Below are positions 48,034 to 57,244 of a DNA stretch of 64,000 nt, piece after piece. Location: NCBI RefSeq assembly GCF_001618425.1, contig NZ_BDCU01000033.1, positions 62,001-126,000 of the forward strand, written 5' to 3'. The position numbers were made by a program, and so were the translations under genes. Position 1 is the first letter of the stretch. Each line of letters opens with the position of its first letter. This DNA is from Nocardia fusca NBRC 14340. GTDB lineage: Bacteria; Actinomycetota; Actinomycetes; Mycobacteriales; Mycobacteriaceae. The notes under the pieces were generated by a model. It was not told the origin of the DNA and did not search any database. It saw only the letters and a list, made by a program, of their open reading frames with translations.

Positions 48034-49014
48034 TCACGCGGTGACCGGTACCGGCGCCGACTCGGCGGTCGGCGCCGGCTCGACACGGGCCCGATCGCGG
48101 ATCGCTCCGATACCGAACAGGACGAGCGCGAATCCCGCCCACGCCAGCAGGACCAGCACCGGACGCTGCGCGCCCGCGCCGTCGAAGAACGCCACCGAGC
48201 GGAGCAGCGATGCCGCGGCACCCGGGGGCAGCAACTGCCCGATCGTGCCCCACGGCTGCGGCAGCAGTTCCGGAGCGGCGGTGGCGGCGGAGAACGGGTT
48301 GCCGATGAGCAGCATGGTCAGGGCGGCGATGCCGATACCGGCCCGGCCGATCACGGTGGCCAGCCCGGCGACCGTGCCGGCCACCGCGAACGAGACCAGC
48401 CCGGCCACCGCCGACAGGGCGAGGTAGCTACCGGGGACAATGGACAGCCATGTCTGGGTGACCAGCATGCTCAGCAGACCGCCGGCGAGACCGAAGACGA
48501 GCGCCCCGAGCGCACGACCACCGGCGGCGGGAATCAGCAGAGTCAGCAGCACACCGCCCGCGATACCGGCCATGACCAGCGGGAGCGCCATGGCGCCGAA
48601 ACCCGCTCCGCGCGGATCGTCGGGGTCGGCGGGGACGACGTCCTCGACCGGCGCGGCCGGCGCCCCGGACATCTGCTGGCCGATCTGGGTGAGCTGCTGG
48701 GCGACCGCGGGGGCCGCGCCGGAAGCGACCAGCACCCGCGGCGCGCCGCCACCGGTCACGATCGCGCCGTAGACCTCGCGGTCACCGATGGCCGCGCGGG
48801 CCGCCGCTTCGTCGGGTACGACGGTGAGCTCGAACGCGCCGGGATTCTGGCCGGTCAGCCGGGCCTCGACCATCGCGGCCTGCGGGCCGGCGACGGCGAG
48901 CGGTAGATCGCGGGGCGCGATATTGGTCGCCGGCCACGCGAAAGCGATCAGCATCAACCCTTGCAGCAGGGCCGCGCCCACCCCGAGTGCCACGGCACGC
49001 TGGATGACGTTCAT
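48034..49014 (-). CDS. ABC-2/YhgE-like integral membrane protein
   Basis: This 326-residue protein has an N-terminal membrane helix, an extracytoplasmic domain of about 110 residues (DLPLAVAGPQAAMVEARLTG, VYGAIVTGGGAPRVLVASGA) and five or six C-terminal membrane helices. This is the layout of YhgE/Pip-like or ABC-2 permease-type (DUF3533) proteins. ATG 49014 has a GGGAGA site. It is divergent from a TetR gene, with a palindrome between them. It probably exports or responds to a lipophilic compound; no ATPase gene is nearby. Confidence 0.8.
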   Translation of the reverse strand: MNVIQRAVALGVGAALLQGLMLIAFAWPATNIAPRDLPLAVAGPQAAMVEARLTGQNPGAFELTVVPDEAAARAAIGDREVYGAIVTGGGAPRVLVASGAAPAVAQQLTQIGQQMSGAPAAPVEDVVPADPDDPRGAGFGAMALPLVMAGIAGGVLLTLLIPAAGGRALGALVFGLAGGLLSMLVTQTWLSIVPGSYLALSAVAGLVSFAVAGTVAGLATVIGRAGIGIAALTMLLIGNPFSAATAAPELLPQPWGTIGQLLPPGAAASLLRSVAFFDGAGAQRPVLVLLAWAGFALVLFGIGAIRDRARVEPAPTAESAPVPVTA

Positions 49015-49091
49015 GACGTTCTCCCCAGAAAATCGAAGGCTCGTTCTTTTTAGGTGCACCCACCGTCCCACCGGCCCCGCGCCTTGTCAAG

Positions 49092-49105
49092 AACGAACAT
49101 TCGTT
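49092..49105. promoter_or_regulatory. TetR operator
   Basis: The 14-bp palindrome aacgaa-ca-ttcgtt lies in the divergent promoter between the membrane-protein gene and tetR, 14 bases before the tetR start. Confidence 0.6.
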
Positions 49106-49118
49106 TTAGTTTGTAGGC

Positions 49119-49772
49119 ATGCCCCGAGTCAGTGACGAACACCTGGAACGCCGCCGACGACAGATCCTGGACGCCGCCCGTATCTGCTTCGTCCGAAAAG
49201 GCTTCCATCAGACCTCCATGCAGGATGTCTTCACCGAATCGGGCCTGTCCGCGGGCGCTGTCTACCGCTATTTCAAGAGCAAGGACGAACTGGTCATCGC
49301 GCTCGCCTCGACCGCCGCCGGTGATATCCGCGCGCAGATGACGGCCGTCATCCACAGCGACCCGCTGCCCACACCGGCCGAACTGATCGCGCGGATGACA
49401 GACTGGATCGAAACACAGAGCGGGCCGGAAGGCCGGATACGCCTGGCGCCGCAGGCATGGTCACTGGCCCTCATCGACGACGAGGCGGCCGCACCCGTAC
49501 GCCGGACCATGGCGAGCATCCGGGAAATGTGGCGCGAATACGCCGAACGGATGCGCACGGCCGGATGGCTACCTCCCGACGCCGACGTGGAAGCGGTCGC
49601 CGCCGCGCTCTTCGGACTGCTCCCCGGCTACGTGCTGCAGCACCTGCTGCTGGGCGACCTGGTGCGCGACCAATATCTACGCGGCGTGGACACCCTGTTC
49701 CCGTACGGCGACCCGGAAACCCGCCGCACCTGGTCGACGACCGGATCCGCGCCAGGCACCGACCAGGCCTGA
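49119..49772 (+). CDS. TetR-family transcriptional regulator
   Basis: This 217-residue protein has an N-terminal helix-turn-helix (FHQTSMQDVFTESGLSAGAV, YRYFKSKDEL) and a TetR_C-type helical domain. It is divergent from the 48034 membrane-protein gene, which it likely represses together with itself through the aacgaa/ttcgtt palindrome. This pair is inserted between zur and the Rv2360c-like gene compared with mycobacteria. Confidence 0.9.
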   Translation: MPRVSDEHLERRRRQILDAARICFVRKGFHQTSMQDVFTESGLSAGAVYRYFKSKDELVIALASTAAGDIRAQMTAVIHSDPLPTPAELIARMTDWIETQSGPEGRIRLAPQAWSLALIDDEAAAPVRRTMASIREMWREYAERMRTAGWLPPDADVEAVAAALFGLLPGYVLQHLLLGDLVRDQYLRGVDTLFPYGDPETRRTWSTTGSAPGTDQA

Positions 49773-49777
49773 GCGGA

Positions 49778-50203
49778 TCAGGGCAGCAGGCCCTTGCGCG
49801 CCTCCCCGGCGCCACCGAGCACCAGCAGCAGCATCGTCGTCAATGCCATGTCGTCCAGGCCGGCCGCCGGGAAGGTGTAGCGGAGAATCACATCGGCGAG
49901 CTTGTCGTGCGCGAACAGCGCGATCGAACCGAACTGCAACGACGCATTCCGTTCGGCCACCCGCTTGTGCAACTGCGGTTTGAGCGGCCGATCCCAGGCC
50001 AGCACACACGTCAGCGACAGCACATCCAGACCCGGCGTCAACGTGAACGCGCTCAGCGAACACAACGCGCCCTGGAAATCGAAACGCAGCGAACCGTCGT
50101 TGTCGACCCGGACATCGATATCGTAGAGCCCCAGCCCGGCGCCGGCCCGGGCCTGCAACTCCAGATCCGGTGCCAGCGCGCCCGATTCGGCCTCGCCGCT
50201 CAT
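49778..50203 (-). CDS. YbjN-domain protein (Rv2360c-like)
   Basis: This 141-residue alpha/beta protein has YDIDVRVDNDGSLRFDFQGA and HKRVAERNASLQFGSIALFA, resembling YbjN/type III-chaperone-like folds. ATG 50203 overlaps the uppS stop (ATGA). Its place after uppS is the same as that of Rv2360c in M. tuberculosis. Function unknown. Confidence 0.75.
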   Translation of the reverse strand: MSGEAESGALAPDLELQARAGAGLGLYDIDVRVDNDGSLRFDFQGALCSLSAFTLTPGLDVLSLTCVLAWDRPLKPQLHKRVAERNASLQFGSIALFAHDKLADVILRYTFPAAGLDDMALTTMLLLVLGGAGEARKGLLP

Positions 50204-51015
50204 TTGGTACCCCCGAACCGGCGATCCCGCCGCGCGTACTCGAGACAGGCTTCCCACAGATTGCGCCGATCGAAATCCGGGAACAGTGTCGCCTGATAGA
50301 CGAACTCGGCGTACGCCGACTGCCAGATCAGGAAATTCGAACTACGGAACTCCCCCGACGGCCGCAGGAACAGATCCACATCCGGCATATCCGGTTCGTC
50401 CAGGAACCGGGCGACCGTATCCTCACCGACCTTCTCCGGATCGATCTCCCCCGCCGCCACCCGGCGCGCGATCTCCCGTGCCGCATCGGCGATCTCGGCA
50501 CGGCCACCGTAGTTGACACACATGGTCAAGGTCATCACGGTGTTGTCCTTGGTCAGCTCCTGCGCCGTCTCCAACTCCCGGATCACGCTGCGCCACAATC
50601 GCGGCCGCCGCCCCGCCCAGCGCACCCGCACCCCCATCTCGTGCATCTCGTCCCGCCGCCGCCGGATCACATCCCGGTTGAACCCCATGAGAAACCGCAC
50701 CTCGTCGGGGCTGCGCCGCCAATTCTCGGTGGAGAACGCGTATGCCGACAACCACTTCACACCGATCTCGATACAACCCTCGACGGTGTCCATGAGCACG
50801 GCCTCGCCTTTTTCGTGGCCCGCGGTACGCGGCAGCCCACGCTCCTGCGCCCAGCGCCCGTTACCGTCCATCACCAGCGCGACATGCCTGGGAACCAGTT
50901 CCGCGGGAATCTCGGGCGGGCGGGCCCCGGAAGGGTGCGGTGACGGCGGCCGGATGGTGCGGACGGTATCGGACGCGGGCACGTCCGAACCGGTGGTGTC
51001 ACGACGCAGGATCAC
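50200..51015 (-). CDS. uppS: Polyprenyl diphosphate synthase (decaprenyl-type, UppS)
   Basis: This 271-residue cis-prenyltransferase has HVALVMDGNGRWA (catalytic Asp), the GHEKGEAVL block, YAFSTENWRRSPDEV, and the C-terminal DLFLRPSGEFRSSNFLIWQSAYAE pattern with RxSGExR. It makes the C50 carrier lipid for arabinogalactan and peptidoglycan synthesis. GTG 51015 was chosen over a TTG at 51021; TAGGCT lies 6 bases upstream, consistent with a leaderless transcript. Matches Rv2361c by order. Confidence 0.93.
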   Translation of the reverse strand: MILRRDTTGSDVPASDTVRTIRPPSPHPSGARPPEIPAELVPRHVALVMDGNGRWAQERGLPRTAGHEKGEAVLMDTVEGCIEIGVKWLSAYAFSTENWRRSPDEVRFLMGFNRDVIRRRRDEMHEMGVRVRWAGRRPRLWRSVIRELETAQELTKDNTVMTLTMCVNYGGRAEIADAAREIARRVAAGEIDPEKVGEDTVARFLDEPDMPDVDLFLRPSGEFRSSNFLIWQSAYAEFVYQATLFPDFDRRNLWEACLEYARRDRRFGGTK

Positions 51016-51056
51016 GCCCAAAGCCTAGCTGTGTATATGGCGCGCTGGCGCGCGCG

Positions 51057-51150
51057 GGGTTGAGGCCCCCTGGGTCTCGCCGTTTCGGCCTCGAGACTCG
51101 AGCTTCGCGCATGCGCTTCGAGGCCGAAACGGCGAGACGGGCCTCAACCC
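51057..51150. repeat. Large inverted repeat (33-bp stem) between recO and uppS
   Basis: Outer arms (12 bp: gggttgaggccc / gggcctcaaccc) and inner arms (21 bp at 51074-51094 and 51118-51138, core cgccgtttcggcctcg) pair perfectly, with only a 5-base bulge on one side and a 23-base loop containing gcgcatgcgc. It is far larger than a normal terminator and looks like a REP/MITE-type palindromic unit. It could also end the recO transcript. Confidence 0.8.
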
Positions 51151-51290
51151 TTGGAGGTGTCTCGTAAAACTCGACGCATACGGTTACGTCGGCATTCGAG
51201 GTCCGGGTCCGCAGGTAGACCCTCATGAGTGAGGAATCAGTTTTCTCGACCAGTGCACCGACCCCATCGGAGAGCCGGGCAGATTCATCA

Positions 51291-52109
51291 CTACCCTGGG
51301 CCCGCCACGCCGGCGACCTGATCTACCGCGCGCAGTTGTTCGTCGGTGTTCGCCGATGCTGCGGTGTGGGGGGCTCCGCCGCTGCGCTCCACCAGCGGCA
51401 GGGTGCGCAATTTGTGTTCCAGATGCCATTGCAGGTGGGCCGCGATCAGCCCGCTGGCCTGCCGGCGCGCCGATTCGGGGATCGTCTCGACCCGTTCCCA
51501 ACGGCCGTGGCGTAACGCCAGCAGCTGGTCGAAGACCGCGGGAGCGGGGGTAACGGCGCCGGGTGGGCGGCAGTGGACGCAGACCGCTCCCCCGGCGCCC
51601 ACATGGAACGCGCGATGCGGGCCGGGGGTGGCGCAGCGGGCGCATTCGTCGACGGCGGGGGCCCAGCCGGCGTAGTCCATGGCGCGCAGCAGGAAGGCGT
51701 CGAGGACCAGTTCGGGTGGGCGCTGCCCTTCGGCGATCGCGCGCAATGCGCCCGCAGTGAGAGAGTGCAGGCGTGGCACGGGGGCGCGTTCCTCACCGGC
51801 GAGGCGTTCGGCGGTCTCCAATACGGCACAGGCGGTGGTGTAGCGGCCGTAGTCGGCGATGATGGCGGTCGCGAACGCCTCGACGGTGTGGACCTGGGTG
51901 ACGATATCGAGGCTGCGGCCCGGATGGAGTTGCACGTCGATGTAGGCGAATGGCTCCAGCCGCGCCCCGAATTTCGATTTGGTGCGGCGCACCCCCTTGG
52001 CCACGGCCCGTACGAGACCGTACTGCCTGGTGAGGAGCGTGACGATGCGGTCGGCCTCGCCCAGCTTGTGCTGGCGCAGCACGACGGCATGGTCACGGTA
52101 CAAACGCAC
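51291..52109 (-). CDS. recO: DNA repair protein RecO
   Basis: This 272-residue protein has an N-terminal OB fold (RLYRDHAVVLRQHKLGEADR, VRAVAKGVRRTKSKFGARLE), a helical middle and the RecO zinc motif ECARC ... VCVHC. It loads RecA with RecR during recombinational repair. GTG start. It lies upstream of uppS on the same strand, separated by a 275-base gap containing the large inverted repeat. Matches Rv2362c. Confidence 0.95.
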   Translation of the reverse strand: MRLYRDHAVVLRQHKLGEADRIVTLLTRQYGLVRAVAKGVRRTKSKFGARLEPFAYIDVQLHPGRSLDIVTQVHTVEAFATAIIADYGRYTTACAVLETAERLAGEERAPVPRLHSLTAGALRAIAEGQRPPELVLDAFLLRAMDYAGWAPAVDECARCATPGPHRAFHVGAGGAVCVHCRPPGAVTPAPAVFDQLLALRHGRWERVETIPESARRQASGLIAAHLQWHLEHKLRTLPLVERSGGAPHTAASANTDEQLRAVDQVAGVAGPG

Positions 52110-52196
52110 GCGACCAGTCTTGCACGTGTTCGTTCTCGTCGCCTCGAGCCGTCCGGCGCTCGGCCTCGGATACGCCGTGAGGTCGGCGCCGCCCGG

Positions 52197-52694
52197 TTAC
52201 GCAGTAGCATCGGCCGGGCGGCGCCAGGCCGTCGCGGGCAGGAAGTGGACGTCGTAGCGCTGTTGTTCCGGTAGCAGGCTGTCGAAGTCCGCGTGTCCGC
52301 GCTGGATCCGGCCGAGGTGACGGAAGTACTCGAACCGCTGGATACCGGGGGTGAGAACGATGAGCAGATCGACCGGCGATCCGGGTGCGGCGCCGAAGGC
52401 GTGCGGCATACCCGGCGGTACCACGACGAGACTGCCCGCGGCAGCAGTTGTCGGAGTGCCGTCGAGAAGGAATTCCGCGATACCGGCGAGCACGTAGAAC
52501 AGCTCCGTGGACCGTCCGTGGTAGTGCGGCGCGGCCCCGTCCGCACCGGCGCCGAGGGCAAGCCGGTTCGCGCCCAGTGCGCCACCGGTGTCGACGGCGT
52601 CGGCGAGCAGATGGAAGGCCCCGCCGTGGGGTAGGTCCACAATTTCCGCGGTCGCCGCAGGTACGACCAGGGCTTCGGGGGTGCGGTGCGGCAT
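52197..52694 (-). CDS. Cupin-domain protein
   Basis: This 165-residue protein has cupin motif 1 (PHYHGRSTELFYVLAGIAEF: two His and one Glu) and motif 2 (LVVVPPGMPHAFGA), so it should bind one divalent metal. It is preceded by a GAAGGAG site. It is divergent from a LysR regulator with a LysR-type box between them. The reaction (dioxygenase, isomerase or sensor) is not evident. Confidence 0.88.
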   Translation of the reverse strand: MPHRTPEALVVPAATAEIVDLPHGGAFHLLADAVDTGGALGANRLALGAGADGAAPHYHGRSTELFYVLAGIAEFLLDGTPTTAAAGSLVVVPPGMPHAFGAAPGSPVDLLIVLTPGIQRFEYFRHLGRIQRGHADFDSLLPEQQRYDVHFLPATAWRRPADATA

Positions 52695-52767
52695 GATGTC
52701 TCCTTCGTTCATGCTCTCAGTGCACACCGGGAAGAAAGCACGAACCAGACGCAGTTGTGCCGGGCAG

Positions 52768-52786
52768 TGATCACGGATCGAGATCA
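52768..52786. promoter_or_regulatory. LysR box
   Basis: TGATC-N9-GATCA between the divergent cupin and LysR genes, 12 bases before the LysR start. It fits the T-N11-A class of LysR sites. Confidence 0.6.
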
Positions 52787-52797
52787 ATGGAGGCGCA

Positions 52798-53676
52798 GTG
52801 GAACTGCGGCAGCTCGAGTACTTCGTGGCCGTCGCCGAGGAGGGCGGCTTCGGCCGGGCGGCCCGGAGCATGAATATCGTCCAGTCGGCGGTGAGCCAGC
52901 AGATCGCGCGGCTGGAGCGAGAATTCGGGGTTCTCCTGTTCGACCGATCGACCCGGCATGTTCGACTCACCGGGGCAGGCGAACGATTGCTGGACGAGGC
53001 GCGGCTCGTACTCGCCGCCTCGCGGCGGATGCGTCGCATCGCCGGGGATATCGCTGCGGGCGACGATGGCACGCTGCGACTGGGCACCCTGCACGCACCG
53101 GGCGATCGACTGTATCGCGCGTTGAACACGCTGGCCTCGATCGCGCCGCGCCTTCAGGTCCGGCCCCGGCGACTGACACCGGCCGAGCGACTCGCCGCGG
53201 TGCGGTCCGGGGAATTGGACGCCGCTCTGGTGCGCGCTCTACGCCCATCGGCCGGCCTCGAAGCACTCGAGGTGTGGACCGATCCGCTGTACGTCGCACT
53301 CCCGGCCGACCATCCGCTCGCCGGCGCACCCGGGCTTCGGCTCGAACAGCTCGGGCACCTCCCGCTGCGCCTGGCCGCCCGGGAGGCCAACCCGCCTTTC
53401 CACGATCTGGTCACCGAAGCATGCGGGACCGCGGGGATCGCCCCACCCGCGGGTCCGCCGTTCACCACCCTGCAGCAGACCCTCGCCGATATCGCCGTGG
53501 GCCCACCGTCGTGGACGGTGTTCTACGAGGTGACCTCGCTGCCGACCGTCCATCGGATAGCGATCCGGCCCCTCACCGATTTGTCGGTGACGACATCGCT
53601 CGCCGTCGCGCCCGGGCCGCCGGGGCCGGCCCTGCGCCATCTGCTCGACGCCCTCTACCGAACTGCGAATACCTGA
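52798..53676 (+). CDS. LysR-family transcriptional regulator
   Basis: This 292-residue protein has an N-terminal helix-turn-helix (FVAVAEEGGFGRAARSMNIV, QSAVSQQIARLEREFGVLLF) and a periplasmic-binding-like effector domain. GTG start. It is divergent from the cupin gene, its likely target. The cupin/LysR pair is an insertion between recO and the conservon/era region. Confidence 0.93.
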   Translation: MELRQLEYFVAVAEEGGFGRAARSMNIVQSAVSQQIARLEREFGVLLFDRSTRHVRLTGAGERLLDEARLVLAASRRMRRIAGDIAAGDDGTLRLGTLHAPGDRLYRALNTLASIAPRLQVRPRRLTPAERLAAVRSGELDAALVRALRPSAGLEALEVWTDPLYVALPADHPLAGAPGLRLEQLGHLPLRLAAREANPPFHDLVTEACGTAGIAPPAGPPFTTLQQTLADIAVGPPSWTVFYEVTSLPTVHRIAIRPLTDLSVTTSLAVAPGPPGPALRHLLDALYRTANT

Positions 53677-53759
53677 CCGAGCCGCATCACGACCTCGGCG
53701 TAGTCCGCTCGACAGTCGAACGTTTCGGCAATGAGGCGCGGGGGCGAACGACCGGCGTT

Positions 53760-54998
53760 CTAGGTTCCCAGGCGGACGGGGAAGGCCGCCGGATCGTTCT
53801 GCGTGAGGACCGGCAGGTTGCCGATCTCGCTCAGCGGCATGGCGCACTGCAGATCCGGGAACCGGTCGAACAGCGCGGGCACGGCGATGGATGCCTCGAG
53901 CCGGGCCAGGGCCGCACCGGGGCAGATATGCGGGCCGTAACCGAAGGAGATGTTTCGGTTGGCGGTGGGGCGGGTGATGTCGTAGGTATCGGCGTCCGCG
54001 CCGTGCAGTGACCGGTCCCGGCCGATCGCGCGATAGGACATGACGACGCCGTCCCCCTTGGCGATGGTGACGTCGTCGACGGTGATGTCCTCGGTGGCGA
54101 AACGCATCAGCAGATGGATGACCGGGCCGTCCCAGCGCAAGGTCTCCTCGATCGCCTCCGCCCAGGTGCGGTCGCCGGACCGGATCGCCGCCAGTTGCTC
54201 CGGGTGACCGAGCAGGGCGCGGACGGTGGTGATGATCAGGCTGACCGTGGTCTCGTGCCCGGCGGCCACGAGGGCCTTCAGGTTGCCGTGCACCTCCGCC
54301 TCGGTGAGCGGGGTTTCGCCCTCGGCGACGTCGTGGATGAAGTCCGAGGTCAGGTCGTCGGCGGGGCGGACAGTCTTCTCCTTGATCAGACCGGTGTAGT
54401 AGTCGTCGAGTTCGGCGAATACCCGCATCCGCTCGTCGTGCGGGGTGAGCAGGGAGAAGAAGGCCTTGTAGGACTCCAGCAGCATGGTGTGATCGGAGCG
54501 CGGCACCCCCATCAGCTCACTGACCACGCGCATCGGCAGTGGGTAGGCGAAGATCTGCTTGAGATCGACCACCTCGTTCCCGGCGCCCGCGGCGGCCAGG
54601 TCGTCGAGGAGCTCGGCGGTGAACTGTTCGATCTTCGGTCGCAACGCGCCCAGCCGGCGCGGCGCCAGCGCCCGGGTGGTCTTGATCCGCAGCCGGCGGT
54701 GTTCGGCGCCGTCCACGGTGAACATGGAGCGTCCGGCGTCGATCATGCCGATCAACGGCCACTCACGGGTCACCGCGCCGGACTGCCACAGATTCCACTG
54801 TGTGTGGTCCTTCACCAGGCGGGTGTCGGTGAGCAATTGCCGGGCCAGATTGTGCCGGGTGACGGTCCAGGCGGGCGCGCCGAGTAGTTCGATCCGGGTC
54901 AGCGCCGGGCCTTCGACGAGGCTGCGGGTCTCCCCCGCGAGATCGGCGACCATCGGGTCGATTGTCAGGGTCGCGGTATGCGGACATTGCCGGCTCAA
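53760..54998 (-). CDS. Cytochrome P450, canonical, in conservon
   Basis: This 412-residue protein has I-helix AGHETT (246-251), the ExxR motif Glu285-Arg288, and the heme-binding loop FGYGPHICPG with Cys359. It has all features of an active class I P450 needing ferredoxin and reductase, which are not nearby. Start overlaps the preceding P450 stop (ATGA). It is the last gene of the six-gene conservon operon. Substrate unknown. Confidence 0.93.
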   Translation of the reverse strand: MSRQCPHTATLTIDPMVADLAGETRSLVEGPALTRIELLGAPAWTVTRHNLARQLLTDTRLVKDHTQWNLWQSGAVTREWPLIGMIDAGRSMFTVDGAEHRRLRIKTTRALAPRRLGALRPKIEQFTAELLDDLAAAGAGNEVVDLKQIFAYPLPMRVVSELMGVPRSDHTMLLESYKAFFSLLTPHDERMRVFAELDDYYTGLIKEKTVRPADDLTSDFIHDVAEGETPLTEAEVHGNLKALVAAGHETTVSLIITTVRALLGHPEQLAAIRSGDRTWAEAIEETLRWDGPVIHLLMRFATEDITVDDVTIAKGDGVVMSYRAIGRDRSLHGADADTYDITRPTANRNISFGYGPHICPGAALARLEASIAVPALFDRFPDLQCAMPLSEIGNLPVLTQNDPAAFPVRLGT

Positions 54999-56278
54999 GA
55001 GCCACCTCCAACGGCGGGAACAGGAGTGAAATCGACCGGAAGCGCGGTGAATCCGCGCAGGAAGGGCGAGGGCCGCCGGATCAGGGACTCGGCCGGGACC
55101 GCGAGATCGAGGTCGGGCAGCCGGTCGAGCAGTACCTCGATCCCGGTCCGCGCGATGATCTCGGCGATCTGCTGCGCCGGATAGGGGCAGCGGTATTCGC
55201 CGTGGCCGAAGGCGAAATGCGCGGCATTGCCGGAATGGGCGGGCTCGGCGCCGGCACCGGAGTACTGCCGGATATGCGGATCCGCGTTCGCGGCGGCCAG
55301 ACCGAGCAGCAACATATCGCCGCGGCGCACCAGGGCTTCACCGAGCCGGGTATCGCGCGAAACCCAGCGGCCGGCCAGGATCTGGGTGGGGGTGTCCTCC
55401 CACAACACCTCGGTCATCGCCTGGCCGATACTGTGCCGGGCGGCGCCGAATGCGGCGGCGAACCGGTCGTCGACCAGCATGAGGCGGATCGAATTACCGA
55501 TCCAGTCGGCGGTCGGCAGATGACCGGCGGCCGTCACCGACTGCATGTTCAGGACGTATTCCTCGTCGGCGAACGGTGCGGGATGGGCCAGCATCCGCGA
55601 CACCAGATCCTGGCCGGGGGCGGCCTTCTTCTGCACCAGCAGCTTCTGCATGTACTCGACGAACCGCAGGTAGGCGGCGGGCGCTTCCGGACCGCCGTCG
55701 CACAGGGTCTGCATGGTCTGCGCCAGATACGAGCCGTCCGATTCCGGCACGCCCATGATCCACGCCAGCGTCAGCACCGGGAGCAGCTCGGCGAATTCGG
55801 TGACCACGTCCGCGTAACCGCGACCGCAGAAACGGTCGATCAGTCCGTCGGCGAGTTGTTCGCAGGCGGTGCGCAACGCGAACGGGTCCACCGATTCCAG
55901 GGCCGGTTCGACCAGGCTCACATGCCGGGCGTGCGCGGCGCCGGCGGTGAAATAGATGCCGGGCTGCGGCCGGCCGACCATGGGCAGCAGCGGCCAATCC
56001 GGTGGGATCATCGGCCACTGGTTCCACAGGCTCGAATCCCGCGGGAAAAGCAAGCCGTCCGTGGTGACCTGGTGCAGTTCCCGATAGCCGATCACCAGCC
56101 ACGCCGGGATACCGCCGATGAGCTCCACCGCGACGACCGGCCCGTACTCGGACCGCATCCGCGTGTAGAGCAGGGCAGGGTCGGAGTGGAAACCGGGACC
56201 GTCCAGCGTGACCGCACCGCTCGGGGCGACCGGGCAACCGCCCGGCGACATCCCGGTGTTGTAGTCCGGACGGGTCAC
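54995..56278 (-). CDS. Cytochrome P450 lacking EXXR (CYP157-like), conservon gene cvnE
   Basis: This 427-residue protein retains the heme loop FAFGHGEYRCP (Cys364) and an altered I helix AGHLPT (251-256). The K-helix region reads TEVLWEDTP (289-297), so the Glu-x-x-Arg pair is absent. Members of the CYP157 family in Streptomyces conservons are known to lack EXXR in the same way (EQSLW). It follows the conservon GTPase with an ATGA overlap. It may still bind heme; whether it is an oxygenase or a sensor/partner of the neighbouring P450 is open. Confidence 0.85.
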   Translation of the reverse strand: MTRPDYNTGMSPGGCPVAPSGAVTLDGPGFHSDPALLYTRMRSEYGPVVAVELIGGIPAWLVIGYRELHQVTTDGLLFPRDSSLWNQWPMIPPDWPLLPMVGRPQPGIYFTAGAAHARHVSLVEPALESVDPFALRTACEQLADGLIDRFCGRGYADVVTEFAELLPVLTLAWIMGVPESDGSYLAQTMQTLCDGGPEAPAAYLRFVEYMQKLLVQKKAAPGQDLVSRMLAHPAPFADEEYVLNMQSVTAAGHLPTADWIGNSIRLMLVDDRFAAAFGAARHSIGQAMTEVLWEDTPTQILAGRWVSRDTRLGEALVRRGDMLLLGLAAANADPHIRQYSGAGAEPAHSGNAAHFAFGHGEYRCPYPAQQIAEIIARTGIEVLLDRLPDLDLAVPAESLIRRPSPFLRGFTALPVDFTPVPAVGGGS

Positions 56279-56904
56279 GATCGGGCCTCCGCTGTCGCCG
56301 CGGGCGGGGCCTGGCGCTCGATGAGGTGTTCGACGAGTCCGATCAGCACCTGTTTGCCGGCCACTCGCGAGCGCGCGTCACAGGCGAACAGCGGTACGTG
56401 GGGATCGAGGTCGAGGGCGTCGCGGACCTCGTCCAGCGCCGGCGGGATCGGTTCGAAGGAGTTGCATGCCACCACGAAGGGGGTGCCCTGGTATTCCAGC
56501 CGGTCGATCGCGTACCAGGAATCACTGATCCGCCGCGGATCGACGAGCACCACCGCACCCAGCGCTCCGGTGAACAACCGGTCCCACAGGAACCAGAACC
56601 GTTCCTGACCGGGCGCGCCGAACACGTACAGCACGTATTCGTCGGTGAGACTGATCCGGCCGAAATCGAAGGCGACGGTGGTGGTCGTTTTCCCGGCCAC
56701 CCCGGACAGATCGTCCACTCCGACACCGGCGTTGGTCATCACCGCCTCGGTGTCCAGCGGCTGGATCTCGCTCACCGCGCGGACCATGGTCGTCTTACCG
56801 ACCCCGAAACCGCCGACGACGACGATCTTCAGGGCATGCCGCACCGAACTGCTCAGTGGCGCCCGGGCGCGCGTGGGGCGGTCGTCATAGGCTACGGAGT
56901 CCAA
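56275..56904 (-). CDS. Conservon GTP-binding protein (CvnD-like)
   Basis: This 209-residue Ras-like small GTPase has P-loop GGFGVGKTT (31-39) and VFGAPGQERFWFLWDRL in the G3 region. The G4 region is weak (VVACNSFE). Conservon GTPases work with the kinase and roadblock proteins in a membrane-associated signalling complex. It overlaps the DUF742 gene by 20 bases and the P450 by 4. Confidence 0.9.
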   Translation of the reverse strand: MDSVAYDDRPTRARAPLSSSVRHALKIVVVGGFGVGKTTMVRAVSEIQPLDTEAVMTNAGVGVDDLSGVAGKTTTTVAFDFGRISLTDEYVLYVFGAPGQERFWFLWDRLFTGALGAVVLVDPRRISDSWYAIDRLEYQGTPFVVACNSFEPIPPALDEVRDALDLDPHVPLFACDARSRVAGKQVLIGLVEHLIERQAPPAATAEARS

Positions 56905-57244
56905 CTAGCACCTTCTCGAGCATGTCGATATCGAACGTGTCACCGTAAGGGCCCGTATCGAGTTCGGGGTGGCGAACGGTGACTTTGCCTGCGTGCAGCA
57001 GGTCCGCGACCAGAACCGTCGCGATGCCGATCGGCAACCGCAATTCGGCCGCGATCTCCACCACCGCGGTGGGTTGCCGGCACATGGACAGGATCGCCGC
57101 GTGTTCGTACTGCATGGCCGCCGTGGGCGCGCATTCACTGACCACCAGGGTCACCGGATCGAACTCATCGGTGGTGGGGGCGGCGCGACCCCCGGTGAGC
57201 GTGTAGAAGCGGTCGGGTTCGTCGTCGCGGCCGGGGCGGTTCAC
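56885..57244 (-). CDS. DUF742 protein (CvnC-like)
   Basis: This 119-residue protein has the DUF742 winged-helix-like pattern: RFYTLTGGRAAPT near the N-terminus, then AAILSMCRQPTAVVEIAAEL, GIATVLVADLLHAGKVTV. It links the roadblock protein and GTPase in conservons. Overlaps both neighbours. Confidence 0.9.
   Translation of the reverse strand: MNRPGRDDEPDRFYTLTGGRAAPTTDEFDPVTLVVSECAPTAAMQYEHAAILSMCRQPTAVVEIAAELRLPIGIATVLVADLLHAGKVTVRHPELDTGPYGDTFDIDMLEKVLVGLRSL

Noticed and set aside
51225..51515. 96-codon plus-strand frame starting MSEESVFST
   Set aside because: Most of it is antisense to the end of recO; only the first 20 codons lie outside and there is no supporting ribosome site.
54962..56608. 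548-codon plus-strand frame over the EXXR-less P450
   Set aside because: Antisense of the P450 gene; composition typical of a codon-bias artefact.
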